64,000 bases of DNA from positions 62,001 to 126,000 of the forward strand of contig NZ_QGGX01000009.1 in the NCBI RefSeq assembly GCF_003148805.1, read 5' to 3'. This document shows, in pieces, positions 50,852 through 59,651 of this stretch (the stretch's first letter is position 1; every line of letters starts with the position of its first letter). Below the pieces are notes generated by a model that ran no database searches, was not told where the DNA came from, and saw only the letters and a program-made list of their open reading frames with translations. The position numbers and the translations under genes were made by a program. The stretch comes from Aminobacter sp. AP02. Lineage in GTDB: Bacteria > Pseudomonadota > Alphaproteobacteria > Rhizobiales > Rhizobiaceae.

Positions 50852-51235
50852 ATGCACAAACGAGAGATCAGCTCGCGCGACGCTCCGACTGTCACCACCG
50901 GATACGCGCAGGCGATCGAGGTGACCAATCATTCTAGAACACTCTTCATCAGCGGCCAGATTCCGGTGGCAAAGGACGGGTCCGTTCCCGCCGATTTCGA
51001 AAGCCAGTGTCGACTGGCGTGGAAGAACGTCGAGGCACAGCTGCACACTGCCGGCATGAACCTCGACAATCTGGTCAAGGTGACGACCTTCCTGTCTGAC
51101 CGCGCCTTCAACCTCGACAACAGGCGCATTCGCAACGAGGTGATCGGCGAACGCAAGATCGCCCTTACAGTCATCATTACGGGCATTTTCGACGAATCCT
51201 GGCTGTTGGAGATCGAAGCCATCGCGGCGGCATGA
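50852..51235 (+). CDS. Rid-family protein lacking the RidA arginine
   Basis: 127-residue cytosolic YjgF/Rid domain: TLFISGQIPVAKDG, CRLAWKNVEAQLHTAGMNLDNLVKVTTFLS and LLEIEAIAAA. The position of RidA Arg105 falls in ERKIALTVIITG and is not Arg, so classical imine deaminase activity is doubtful; it belongs to one of the Rid1-Rid7 groups. It starts 11 bases after the methyltransferase and 51 bases before the dehydrogenase, both on the same strand. Confidence 0.87.
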   Translation: MHKREISSRDAPTVTTGYAQAIEVTNHSRTLFISGQIPVAKDGSVPADFESQCRLAWKNVEAQLHTAGMNLDNLVKVTTFLSDRAFNLDNRRIRNEVIGERKIALTVIITGIFDESWLLEIEAIAAA

Positions 51236-51286
51236 CCTGCCTCTCCGCCACCCTGATTCATTTTACGCGCAATTGGACATAACCTC

Positions 51287-53860
51287 ATGAAATCCCATGT
51301 GAAAGCAGTTGTCATCGGCGGCGGCGTGGTGGGCTGCTCCGTCCTCTATCACCTCGCCCGCGCCGGCTGGACCGACGTCATGCTGATCGAGCGCTCGGAG
51401 CTGACTGCCGGGTCGTCTTGGCATGCCGCTGGCGGCTTCCACACGCTCAACGGCGACCCGAATGTCGCGAAACTTCAGGCCTACACGGTGCAGCTCTACA
51501 AAGAGCTGGAGGAGATTTCCGGCCAGTCCTGCTCGCTGCACCTGACCGGCGGCGTCATGCTTGCCGACAGCCCCGAGCGCATGGACTTCCTGCGCCTGGC
51601 GCATGCCAAGGGCCGCTATCTCGGCATGGACACCGAGCTGATCACGCCGTCCGAAGCCAAGAAGATGTTCCCGCTGATGGACGAAAAGCACTTCGTCGGC
51701 GCCATGTGGGACCCGGTCGAAGGCCATCTCGACCCTTCCGGCACCACGCACGCCTATGCCAAGGCGGCGAAGAAGCTCGGCGCCGAAATCGTGCTGCGCA
51801 ATCCCGTCAAGGAACTGACGCAGGATGCCGACGGCACCTGGAACGTTATCACTGAGCAGGGGACCGTCAGGGCCGAGCACGTCGTCAACTGCGGTGGCCT
51901 GTGGGCACGCGAGGTCGGTCGCATGGTCGGCGTCGAGCTGCCGGTGCTCGCCATGGAACACATGTACCTGCTGACCGAACCGATGCCGGAGGTCGAGGCC
52001 TTCAACAAGGAAACCGGCCGCGAGATGATCGGCGTGCTCGATTTCAAGGGCGAGATCTACACGCGCCAGGAGCGCAACGGCATACTGCTCGGCACCTACG
52101 AGAAGGCCTGCAAGCCGTGGTCGCCGGTCAACACGCCCTGGGATTTCGGCCACGAATTGCTGGCGCCCGACCTCGACCGCATAGCGCCCTCGCTCGAGAT
52201 CGGCTTCCAGCACTTCCCCGGCATCGCCAACGCCGGCATCAAGCAGGTCATCAACGGCCCCTTCACCTTCGCTCCCGACGGCAACCCGCTGGTTGGCCCT
52301 GTCCAGGGCCTGACCAATTTCTGGTGCGCCTGCGCTGTCATGGCCGGCTTCAGCCAGGGCGGCGGCGTCGGCCTCGCGCTGTCGAACTGGATGGTCCATG
52401 GCGATCCCGGCTTCGACGTCTGGGGCATGGACGTTGCTCGTTGGGGCGAATGGGCAAGCCTGCGCTATACCAACGCCAAGGTGCGCGAGAACTACTCGCG
52501 CCGCTTCTCGATCCGCTTCCCCAACGAAGAGCTCCCGGCCGCCAGGCCGGCGCAGACGACGCCGCTCTATGACACCATGGTCGCCAATAACGCCGTCATG
52601 GGCGACAGCTGGGGCCTGGAAACGCCGCTGTGGTTCGCGCCAAAGGGGACGGAGGCAAAGGACATCGTCTCCTTCCACCGTTCCAACGATTTCGAGCACA
52701 TCGGCAACGAAGTTCGTGCGACGCGCGAACGCGTTGGCGTCACCGAGATCGCCAACTTCGCAAAATACGAAGTATCAGGCCCTGCTGTGGAGGATTTCCT
52801 CAACCGGCTGATGACCAACCGCATGCCGAAGAAGGGCCGCATCGTGCTGACGCCGATGCTGAACGAGTTCGGGCGGCTCATCGGCGACTTCACCATTGCC
52901 AAGACCGGTGACGACAAGTTCATGATCTGGGGCTCGTCGGCGGCTCAGAAATACCACATGCGCTGGTTCGAAAAGCACCTGCCCAAGGACGGTTCGGTGC
53001 GCATCCACCGCTTCGACCAGACGCTCGTCGGCCTCTCCATCGCCGGTCCGAAATCGCAGGAACTGCTCGCCAAGCTTGTCGACGTTGACGTGTCGAGCAA
53101 GGCTTTCCGCTTCATGGACTTCCGCGAGATGGCCGTCGGCGGCGCGCCCTGCATGGTCAACCGCATCACCTACACCGGCGATCTCGGCTACGAGATCTGG
53201 ATGGCGCCGGCCTACCAGCGCCTGGTCTACAGGGCAATCAAGGAGGCAGGAGAGGAGTTCGGCATCATCGACTTCGGAATGCGCGCCCTGCTCTCCATGC
53301 GTCTCGAAAAGAACTTCCCTACCTGGTTCCGCGAGTTGCGGCCGATATACGGCCCGTTCGAAGGTGCGATGGACCGCTTCATCAAGCTCGAGAAGAACGA
53401 CTTCATCGGCCGCGAGGCAGCGGCCAAGGAGCATGCCGAGGGGCCGAAGCTGCGCCGCGTCTCCTTCTATGTCGACGCGCTCGACGCCGACGTGATGGGC
53501 GACGAGCCGATCTGGGCCAAGGTCGGCGCCAACGATTTCGGCACGATCGAAAAGCCGCATGGCTACGGTGCGCCGCGCTTTGACGATACCGGCAAGGAAG
53601 TGCGCGGTTCCGACGCTGCCACCGGCGCATCCGCCGTGCGCGGCATCGTCGATGGCGACTGGCGCGTGGTCGGCTGGGTGACTTCGGGCGGCTACGCGCA
53701 CTACGTCCAGAAGTCGATGGCGCAGGGCTATGTGCCGGCGGCACTTGCCGAGAACGAAGCCGACGGCCTGTTCGAGATCGAAATCCTCGGCAAACGCCGC
53801 CCTGCCCGCATCAACGTCGAGCCGCCGTTTGATCCCAGCGGCGAAAAGATGCGGGGGTAA
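51287..53860 (+). CDS. Dimethylglycine/sarcosine dehydrogenase-type FAD-GcvT enzyme
   Basis: 857 residues. The N-terminal FAD-dependent DAO domain (VVIGGGVVGCSVLYHLARAG; TAGSSWHAAGG, whose His is the covalent FAD site in DMGDH) spans about 1-400. The GcvT aminomethyltransferase half (FAKYEVSGPAVEDFLNRLMTNRMPKKGRIVLTPMLNEFGRLIGDFTI; YTGDLGYEIWM; GMRALLSMRLEKNFPTWFRELRPI) takes the released one-carbon unit to tetrahydrofolate. The length fits dimethylglycine or sarcosine dehydrogenase. With the MttB-like gene it suggests stepwise demethylation of a methylated glycine. It is the last gene before the RIME-like element. Confidence 0.88.
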   Translation: MKSHVKAVVIGGGVVGCSVLYHLARAGWTDVMLIERSELTAGSSWHAAGGFHTLNGDPNVAKLQAYTVQLYKELEEISGQSCSLHLTGGVMLADSPERMDFLRLAHAKGRYLGMDTELITPSEAKKMFPLMDEKHFVGAMWDPVEGHLDPSGTTHAYAKAAKKLGAEIVLRNPVKELTQDADGTWNVITEQGTVRAEHVVNCGGLWAREVGRMVGVELPVLAMEHMYLLTEPMPEVEAFNKETGREMIGVLDFKGEIYTRQERNGILLGTYEKACKPWSPVNTPWDFGHELLAPDLDRIAPSLEIGFQHFPGIANAGIKQVINGPFTFAPDGNPLVGPVQGLTNFWCACAVMAGFSQGGGVGLALSNWMVHGDPGFDVWGMDVARWGEWASLRYTNAKVRENYSRRFSIRFPNEELPAARPAQTTPLYDTMVANNAVMGDSWGLETPLWFAPKGTEAKDIVSFHRSNDFEHIGNEVRATRERVGVTEIANFAKYEVSGPAVEDFLNRLMTNRMPKKGRIVLTPMLNEFGRLIGDFTIAKTGDDKFMIWGSSAAQKYHMRWFEKHLPKDGSVRIHRFDQTLVGLSIAGPKSQELLAKLVDVDVSSKAFRFMDFREMAVGGAPCMVNRITYTGDLGYEIWMAPAYQRLVYRAIKEAGEEFGIIDFGMRALLSMRLEKNFPTWFRELRPIYGPFEGAMDRFIKLEKNDFIGREAAAKEHAEGPKLRRVSFYVDALDADVMGDEPIWAKVGANDFGTIEKPHGYGAPRFDDTGKEVRGSDAATGASAVRGIVDGDWRVVGWVTSGGYAHYVQKSMAQGYVPAALAENEADGLFEIEILGKRRPARINVEPPFDPSGEKMRG

Positions 53861-53891
53861 TGACCACGCGTTGCCCTCGATGATCGGCAAT

Positions 53892-54099
53892 CACCCCCGT
53901 TCCGTCGCGCTGCGCGCGCCACCTCTCCCCCTGCCCGGGGGAGTGGAAAGGCGCTTCGTTCCGCTCGGCCGATTGGTTGGCAACCTGGCAGAGCACCCTC
54001 AACATGGAAATGGCGGACGCGACGGCTGCGGCAAGTCTTCCTCTCCCCCGTCGAACGGGGGAGAGGTGGTTTGCGCAGCAAACCGGAGCGGGGGTCGAC
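53892..54099. repeat. RIME-like intergenic element with imperfect inverted ends
   Basis: About 210 bases with imperfect inverted arms. The left arm 53892-53943 reads acccccgttccg...ccacctctcccc followed by the hairpin cccc-ctgcccgggggag. The right arm 54040-54099 reads cctctccccc-gtcgaac-gggggagaggtgg...ggagcgggggt. The cctctccccc...gggggagaggtgg palindrome is common in rhizobial intergenic elements. No ORF of its own. Confidence 0.72.
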
Positions 54100-54118
54100 C
54101 ATTCCACGGTGACCTTCG

Positions 54119-55468
54119 ATGACCACTGGCACCAATTTCGGCCGCCACCGCAAGATCATGCCGTTCGAGCCTGGCTCGGTGGAGCAACTCCGCGAACAGG
54201 CCAGAGAGAAGGCTGCCGGGCTCAACAGCAACGTGCTCGGCTACGGCGGGCAAGCCGAGTCCGAGTGGGCTGCAGCCGGCATCGCAGCACCCGATCTGCC
54301 CGCCATGCGCACATATCGCCTCGCGCGCATCCGCACCGAGCTCCGTCGGCGCGGCTATGCAGGGGCCTTGCTCTACGACCCCGTCAACATCCGCTACGCC
54401 ACCGACAGCACCAACATGCAGCTGTGGGTTGCGCACAATCCGACGCGCCACTGTTTCGTCGCCACCGATGGACCGGTGGTGCTGTTCGACTATTTTTCCT
54501 GCGAACACCTCTCCGACCACTCCGGCGTCGTTGAGGAGGTCCGTCCGGCTGTGTCGTGGATGTATCTCTACAGCGGTGAACTGACCGCCTTGAAGGTCGA
54601 GCGCTGGGCGCGGGGCATCGCCGACGTGGTGCGCGAGCATGGCGGCGGCAAGAGCCGTATTGCCGTCGACCACCTCGACCATGAAGGCGTCGACGCCCTT
54701 GCCCGGCTCGGCATCTCGGTCGGCAATGGCGAGGCGGTGATGGAGAACGCCCGCCTGATCAAGTCGCCGGACGAAATCTTGTGCATGCGCCGCGCCATCG
54801 TTGCCTGCGAGGCGGCGATGGGCGAGATGGAGGCTGCACTTCGCCCGGGCATCTCCGAAAACGAGCTCTGGGCCGAACTGCACCGCGGAAACATTGCTCG
54901 TGGCGGCGAATGGATCGAGACCAGGCTTTTGTCGTCGGGACCGCGCACCAATCCGTGGTTCCAGGAATGCTCTTCGCGGACAATCGAAGCCGGCGATCTC
55001 GTTGCCTTCGACACCGACCTCATCGGCCCCCACGGCTTCTGCGCCGACCTGTCGCGCACCTGGCTGTGCGGCGACGGCGCGCCGACGGACGAGCAGCGCG
55101 AACTCTACCGCATCGCCGCCGACCAGATTACCCACAACACGGCCTTGCTCAAACCCGGCGTCGGCTTCCGCGAACTGGCCGAACGCTCGGCGGTGCCGCC
55201 ACCCGACTGCTTTCCAGCACGTTATGGCGTGCTCTATCATGGCGTCGGCCTCGCCGACGAGTACCCTACCCTGCCCCACGTCTCGGACTGGACCGCGGAC
55301 ACGCCCGACGGCGTGCTGGAACCCGGGATGGTCGTCTGTGTCGAAAGCTACATCGGCCGCCTTGGCGGGCACGAGGGCGTGAAGATCGAGGAGCAGATCC
55401 TGATAACCGAAACCGGCAACGAGCAGCTGTCCAGCTACCCGCTCGACAGGCGCCTGCTCGGCCAATGA
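54119..55468 (+). CDS. dddP: DMSP lyase DddP (M24 metallopeptidase fold)
   Basis: 449 residues of the creatinase/M24 fold. YDPVNIRYATDSTNMQLWVAHNP, RGGEWIETRLLSSGPRTNPWFQEC and FDTDLIGPHGFCADLSRTW are hallmarks of DddP, which cleaves dimethylsulfoniopropionate to acrylate and DMS. The metal ligands and catalytic Asp recalled for Ruegeria DddP (D295, D297, D307, H371, E406, E421; D377) all appear here at a constant +3 offset: D298, D300, D310, H374, E409, E424 and D380. No signal peptide, so it is cytosolic. It lies behind the dimethylglycine-type dehydrogenase across the repeat element and ends in a strong terminator. Confidence 0.85.
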   Translation: MTTGTNFGRHRKIMPFEPGSVEQLREQAREKAAGLNSNVLGYGGQAESEWAAAGIAAPDLPAMRTYRLARIRTELRRRGYAGALLYDPVNIRYATDSTNMQLWVAHNPTRHCFVATDGPVVLFDYFSCEHLSDHSGVVEEVRPAVSWMYLYSGELTALKVERWARGIADVVREHGGGKSRIAVDHLDHEGVDALARLGISVGNGEAVMENARLIKSPDEILCMRRAIVACEAAMGEMEAALRPGISENELWAELHRGNIARGGEWIETRLLSSGPRTNPWFQECSSRTIEAGDLVAFDTDLIGPHGFCADLSRTWLCGDGAPTDEQRELYRIAADQITHNTALLKPGVGFRELAERSAVPPPDCFPARYGVLYHGVGLADEYPTLPHVSDWTADTPDGVLEPGMVVCVESYIGRLGGHEGVKIEEQILITETGNEQLSSYPLDRRLLGQ

Positions 55469-55497
55469 AAAACGCCGGGGCGAGCCCCGGCGTTTTT
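55468..55497. terminator. Bidirectional terminator between dddP and the BASS carrier
   Basis: A near-perfect stem aaaaacgccggggc/gccccggcgttttt (55468-55481 and 55484-55497) with T-runs on both strands, between two convergent genes. The left arm overlaps the dddP stop codon. Confidence 0.93.
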
Positions 55498-55517
55498 CCA
55501 ATAGATCAGACTGAGGA

Positions 55518-56480
55518 TCAGGCCTTCTGCGAGGCAGTCTTGGCCGTGGCCTCGTCGTCGGTTATCCGCGAAAAATAGTTCGCTACGAGCGCGCCCGAGA
55601 TGTTGTGCCAGACGCTGAACACAGCGCTCGGCACCGCAGCCAGCGGCGAGAAATGCGCGTTGGCGAGCGCGGCACCCAGGCCGCTGTTCTGCATTCCGAC
55701 CTCGATGGCGATCGCCTTGCGCTTGGCAAGCGACAGCCCAGCGGCGCGCGCCGCGAAATAGCCGAGCAGCAAGCCAAGTCCGTTGTGCAGGACCACGACA
55801 GCAAAGATCATCAGTCCGGACTGCGCGATGTTGGCCTTGTTCACTGCAACGACAGCCGAGACAATCAGGACGATGCCGGCGACGCTGACCAGCGGCAACA
55901 TCGGCTCGGCGCCCTTGACCAGCTTCGGCGCCAGCTTCTGCAGGACGAAGCCGAGCGCCAGCGGCACGAGGATTACCTTCACGATCGACAGGAACATGCT
56001 CATGGCGTCGACCGGCAGGTACTGGCTGGCAAACATCCACGCCAGGAACGGCGTCATGATCGGCGCGAGCAGCGTGGTCACGCTGGTGCAGGCGACCGAC
56101 AGGGCGACATCGCCCTTGCCGAGATAGGTCATGACGTTGCTGGCCGTGCCGCCCGGGCAGCAACCCACGAGGATGACGCCTGCCGCGACCTCCGGCGACA
56201 TCGGGATCAGGCGGGTGAGCAGCACGGCAAGCAGCGGCATGATGAGGAACTGACCGGCAACGCCAATAGTGACATCGAACGGACGGCGCGCCACTTCGGC
56301 GAAATCCTTGGCCGAAATCGTCAGGCCCATGCCGAACATGATGATGCCGAGCAGCACCACGATCCATGGGGCAAAGATGCTGAAGGTCGACGGCAGCACG
56401 AAGCCTAGCACGGCAAACACGATCACCCAGATGGCGAAACTGCGACCGACGAAATTGGAAAATGCAGCAATGGTTTTCAC
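55518..56480 (-). CDS. Bile acid:sodium symporter (BASS) family carrier
   Basis: 320-residue membrane protein with about ten helices. IIMFGMGLTISAKDF, VGCCPGGTASNVMTYLGKGDVALSVACTSVTTLLAPIMTPFL and EVGMQNSGLGAALA are BASS-family hallmarks (the last two form the sodium and substrate sites). Bacterial BASS members import organic acids such as pantoate, not only bile acids. A GTG at 56480 with AAGGA upstream gives the normal length; the frame open to 56606 is not family-like. It faces dddP across a bidirectional terminator. Confidence 0.86.
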   Translation of the reverse strand: MKTIAAFSNFVGRSFAIWVIVFAVLGFVLPSTFSIFAPWIVVLLGIIMFGMGLTISAKDFAEVARRPFDVTIGVAGQFLIMPLLAVLLTRLIPMSPEVAAGVILVGCCPGGTASNVMTYLGKGDVALSVACTSVTTLLAPIMTPFLAWMFASQYLPVDAMSMFLSIVKVILVPLALGFVLQKLAPKLVKGAEPMLPLVSVAGIVLIVSAVVAVNKANIAQSGLMIFAVVVLHNGLGLLLGYFAARAAGLSLAKRKAIAIEVGMQNSGLGAALANAHFSPLAAVPSAVFSVWHNISGALVANYFSRITDDEATAKTASQKA

Positions 56481-56646
56481 GACAGGTCCTTGGGAGGATT
56501 CTTCTTGGGGAGGACTCTCGTCGGCAAACGCGACAGAAAGTTGCGCGCTTGTCTCGCCAATTAACGAATTGGCAACCCCAAACCACCCGTTGCGACCTTT
56601 TTGCAATGACGCAACGTCATGAATTCAGTGATATCACTAGTGAGCC

Positions 56647-57456
56647 TTAAGGACTTGTCGGCGTCGTCGCACCCTGTCGGGGCATGCCCGTCATCGGCGA
56701 GGAAAGTGCCGTGATATAGGGCAAGCCCTTGCGCTTGCCGGTCCAGCCGACCACCAGCACGCCCTTTGCAGCCGGCTCGAAACGTTGCGCCAGTGCCCAG
56801 CTCTGACAATCGATGGTGGCAACATCGGCACGGCCTTCCGCGATCGCGACGATCGATGCGCGATGGCCACCGCTTTCGATCCGTTCGGGAAAAAGCCGCA
56901 GCCCTTCGCCCATCGCGGCAAGATCGCGCGAAATGCCGATGAAGCCGGACATCGAATCGCGACTGTTGAAGGCGAACCGCTTGCCGCCGATCAGATCGAG
57001 CGGGATGAGTGGCGCATCGCCCTCTGGCGCGTGCGCATGGTCCGCGGTGACTACCCCGCGCCGGATGACAATGGCGCTTGAATAGAGTTCTCCCCGGCCG
57101 CCTTCAATGCCGTCATAACTTGGCTGGCCGATCACCCTGACATGAGCCGCCAGGCCTGTGGTTTCCATAGGACCCCAGCAGGTCTGGCCGAACAACAGCT
57201 TGGGGTGCCGCCACAACGTCGGCAAATCGAACTCGTCCGGCGGCAGCGTCGCTGGATCGGGTGCAATGACGCTGCCGGATGCATCGCGGATGCCGCCAGC
57301 AACGGGCGGCATGTCGCCGTTGCGCCTGACAAGGCTTTCGGGCGCGTCCAAGCCTGATTTGCGGATCGCCGTTCGCAGCTTGGCCCATTGCGCATCGACC
57401 TCGCCGCGCAATTCGGGCCAGTCATACATCGGCAATGCGGCGATGAAGTCGGTCAT
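56647..57456 (-). CDS. PhnD-like substrate-binding protein without signal peptide
   Basis: 269 residues resembling the PhnD group of phosphate/phosphonate-type binding proteins: CWGPMETTGLAAHVRVIGQPSYDG, SSAIVIRRGVVTAD, FAFNSRDSMSGFIGISRDLAAMG and GRADVATIDCQSWALAQRF. The N-terminus MTDFIAALPMYDWPELRG is not a signal peptide and no lipobox is seen, so it may stay in the cytoplasm. There is no permease or ATPase beside it. It may be cotranscribed with the desaturase 47 bases upstream. Ligand unknown. Confidence 0.75.
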   Translation of the reverse strand: MTDFIAALPMYDWPELRGEVDAQWAKLRTAIRKSGLDAPESLVRRNGDMPPVAGGIRDASGSVIAPDPATLPPDEFDLPTLWRHPKLLFGQTCWGPMETTGLAAHVRVIGQPSYDGIEGGRGELYSSAIVIRRGVVTADHAHAPEGDAPLIPLDLIGGKRFAFNSRDSMSGFIGISRDLAAMGEGLRLFPERIESGGHRASIVAIAEGRADVATIDCQSWALAQRFEPAAKGVLVVGWTGKRKGLPYITALSSPMTGMPRQGATTPTSP

Positions 57457-57503
57457 GATGTCATTTCAGGCTTGAATGCAGCAACTGGCAAGCGAAGGGA
57501 GAA

Positions 57504-58514
57504 CTATTCCTTCGGCGGCTCCGCGGGCACAGGAGAAGTGCCAAGCCCGTTGACGTTGCGTGCCCTGACGCGCGGCACAAATGCCCTGCCCTGTTCTGGC
57601 GCACGGCGCAGTGCGGGATGGCAGACCGGTTCCTTGGCGCGGAATGCGTAGGCTTTGATCAAGGCGAAATAATTCGGGTAGGCGTAGCCCTTGTTCATCC
57701 TGAGCCACTCCTCGCGCCGGGAGCGAAACAGCGCCGGCAGCTTGTACCAGGCAACCGTCGGGCTCTTGTGATGCACGAAATGCAGGTTGTTGTTGAGGAA
57801 CAGCAGCGACAAAGGCGAACGTTCGACGATCACCGTGCGCCCCTCCGGGTGCTCGGACCACTGATGCTCGGCAAAGGTCCGGATCGAAATCAGCGACTGG
57901 CCGAGCCAGACCGGAACCAGGATGTAGAGCCAGAGGGGAATACCGAAGCCAAGCTGGACGATCGGCACGATCACCAAGAGGCCGGCGCCATGCAACAGCC
58001 ATGCCTTGCGGATCGCCTTGTCGCCGCCGATGACAGCCTTGGCATCGTCGATGAAGAAACCGACGCAAGCAAGTAGCGGCCCCAGCACGAAGCGACCTGC
58101 CATGGTGTTGTTGATCCGCAGCAAGAGCTTCATCGCCTCCGGCAGATCATTATGCTGCCACAGCGCGCGATAATAGCTTTCGGGATCGTCGAACGGATCG
58201 GTCAGGCGCTCGTCGGCGTGATGGCGCAGATGGATGGTCTTGAAGCGGCGGTATGGCCAGACAAGACCGATCGGCAATGAAACCAGCGCCTCGTTGATGC
58301 TCGCGTCGCGGGTCGGATGGCCATGCAGGACCTCGTGCACCAGCGACGACTGCAGCGCCACCGTCAGTGCCATCAAGGCAAGGGCAATCAACGGATAGTC
58401 CGGCCAGAGCAACATGCCGGACACGAACCAGGCACCGTAGCAGGCGAAAATGAGAAACACCGTCGGCCATTCGACCGCCGTGGTCGTAGCGCGTTTGTTT
58501 CCCCTCTTTGCCAT
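57504..58514 (-). CDS. Membrane fatty acid desaturase
   Basis: 336-residue membrane desaturase with the three histidine boxes that hold the di-iron centre: HEVLHGH, HLRHHADE and LHFVHHKSP. Four helices flank them (FLIFACYGAWFVSGMLLWPDYPLIALALMAL). It introduces a double bond into a lipid acyl chain. ATG 58514 (MAKRGNK) is preferred; an ATG at 58562 would add 16 residues without a ribosome site. Divergent from an XRE regulator that probably controls it through the dyad at 58610-58660. Confidence 0.87.
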   Translation of the reverse strand: MAKRGNKRATTTAVEWPTVFLIFACYGAWFVSGMLLWPDYPLIALALMALTVALQSSLVHEVLHGHPTRDASINEALVSLPIGLVWPYRRFKTIHLRHHADERLTDPFDDPESYYRALWQHNDLPEAMKLLLRINNTMAGRFVLGPLLACVGFFIDDAKAVIGGDKAIRKAWLLHGAGLLVIVPIVQLGFGIPLWLYILVPVWLGQSLISIRTFAEHQWSEHPEGRTVIVERSPLSLLFLNNNLHFVHHKSPTVAWYKLPALFRSRREEWLRMNKGYAYPNYFALIKAYAFRAKEPVCHPALRRAPEQGRAFVPRVRARNVNGLGTSPVPAEPPKE

Positions 58515-58609
58515 GCTCTGCCTGCTGTCCTTCGATGCCTGGAACTCGATGATTCCTGACATAATGCTGTCAGTAGGCTTGCGTTTCTGCAACGAGACAA
58601 TGCGCACAG

Positions 58610-58660
58610 ATTGTTTACATTGCGCTTCTTAATCCGCAAATGTTATGTTTAGTGAACAAT
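58610..58660. promoter_or_regulatory. Candidate operator between desaturase and XRE regulator
   Basis: attgtttac (58610-58618) and gtgaacaat (58652-58660) form an inverted pair with one mismatch, 33 bases apart, in the divergent gap. A plausible two-site operator for the regulator. Confidence 0.4.
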
Positions 58661-58733
58661 TGGCGACGTAGAACTATCTTGGGTGAACCGGGAACCAGAC
58701 GTTCGCAAAAACCATTCCCCCTTTGGACAGGAC

Positions 58734-59591
58734 ATGGACAAGCGCGATTTATCCGAAGTGTTCAGGGAGCGTCTCAAGGCGCTGTTGCAACGCTCAGGCC
58801 TCAACCAGTCGGCGTTTGCCACATCGGTCGGCATCGACCGTTCGGCGCTATCGCAATTGCTGTCGGGGGCAACGATCCGCCTGCCGCGCGCCGAAACGCT
58901 GCTGACGATCGCCACCGCCCATAAGGTGTCGCTCGATTGGCTGCTCGGCCTCAGCCAGGACGAAGGCGTGACAGGCGAAATCCGCGAGAGCCTGGAGATC
59001 GAAGAGGCATCCGGCGGCTTCGAACGCACGCTGATTGCCAAATGGCATGCCGAGGCCGCCGGCACCAAGATTCGCTACGTGCCCGCAGGCATTCCCGATC
59101 TTCTGCGCACCGAAGCGCTGATCGACTACGAAGCCAACATCTCCAACAAAAACCGCGAGATCCAGGCCGGCGAGACGCAGTACCGCATCGACTACAACCG
59201 CAGACCCGAGACCGACATGGAGGTCTGCATGCCGCGCCATACCCTCGAGATTTTCGCGCGTGGGCTCGGCGTATGGTCTGGTTTTCCCGACACCGACCGC
59301 AAGCAGCAGCTGCGCCACATGGCCGACCTGCTCGACGACCTCTACCCGACATTCCGGCTGTTTCTCTATGACGGGCGCATGCGCTATTCCGTGCCCTATA
59401 CGATCTTCGGCCATTCCCGCGCCGCGATCTATGTCGGCGACATGTATCTCGTGCTCTACGCCACCGAGCCGATCCGGACGCTGACCCGGCATTTCGACAA
59501 CCTCATCCGTGCGGCCGACATCAACGCGCATGAGACGGCTGCGTTTGCGAGACGACTGGCAGTCGCGTCGTTTCCGGCCGGCTGGACCTAA
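58734..59591 (+). CDS. XRE-family transcriptional regulator with C-terminal sensor domain
   Basis: 285 residues. The N-terminal Cro/CI helix-turn-helix (RLKALLQRSGLNQSAFATSVGIDRSALSQLLSGATIRLPRAETLLTIA) is followed by a domain of about 190 residues with FPDTDRKQQLRHMADLLDDLYPTFRLFLYDGRMRYSVPYTIFGHSRAAIYVG, a sensor part seen in lipid- or stress-linked XRE proteins. GTG 58683 would extend it; ATG 58734 is chosen. Divergent from the desaturase and ahead of the DUF1989 gene. Confidence 0.83.
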   Translation: MDKRDLSEVFRERLKALLQRSGLNQSAFATSVGIDRSALSQLLSGATIRLPRAETLLTIATAHKVSLDWLLGLSQDEGVTGEIRESLEIEEASGGFERTLIAKWHAEAAGTKIRYVPAGIPDLLRTEALIDYEANISNKNREIQAGETQYRIDYNRRPETDMEVCMPRHTLEIFARGLGVWSGFPDTDRKQQLRHMADLLDDLYPTFRLFLYDGRMRYSVPYTIFGHSRAAIYVGDMYLVLYATEPIRTLTRHFDNLIRAADINAHETAAFARRLAVASFPAGWT

Positions 59592-59651
59592 TCGCCAGGT
59601 TGAATTTGGCGTTCCAATGCGCCAGCGTGCACGCGCATTCCGAGGAAAACC

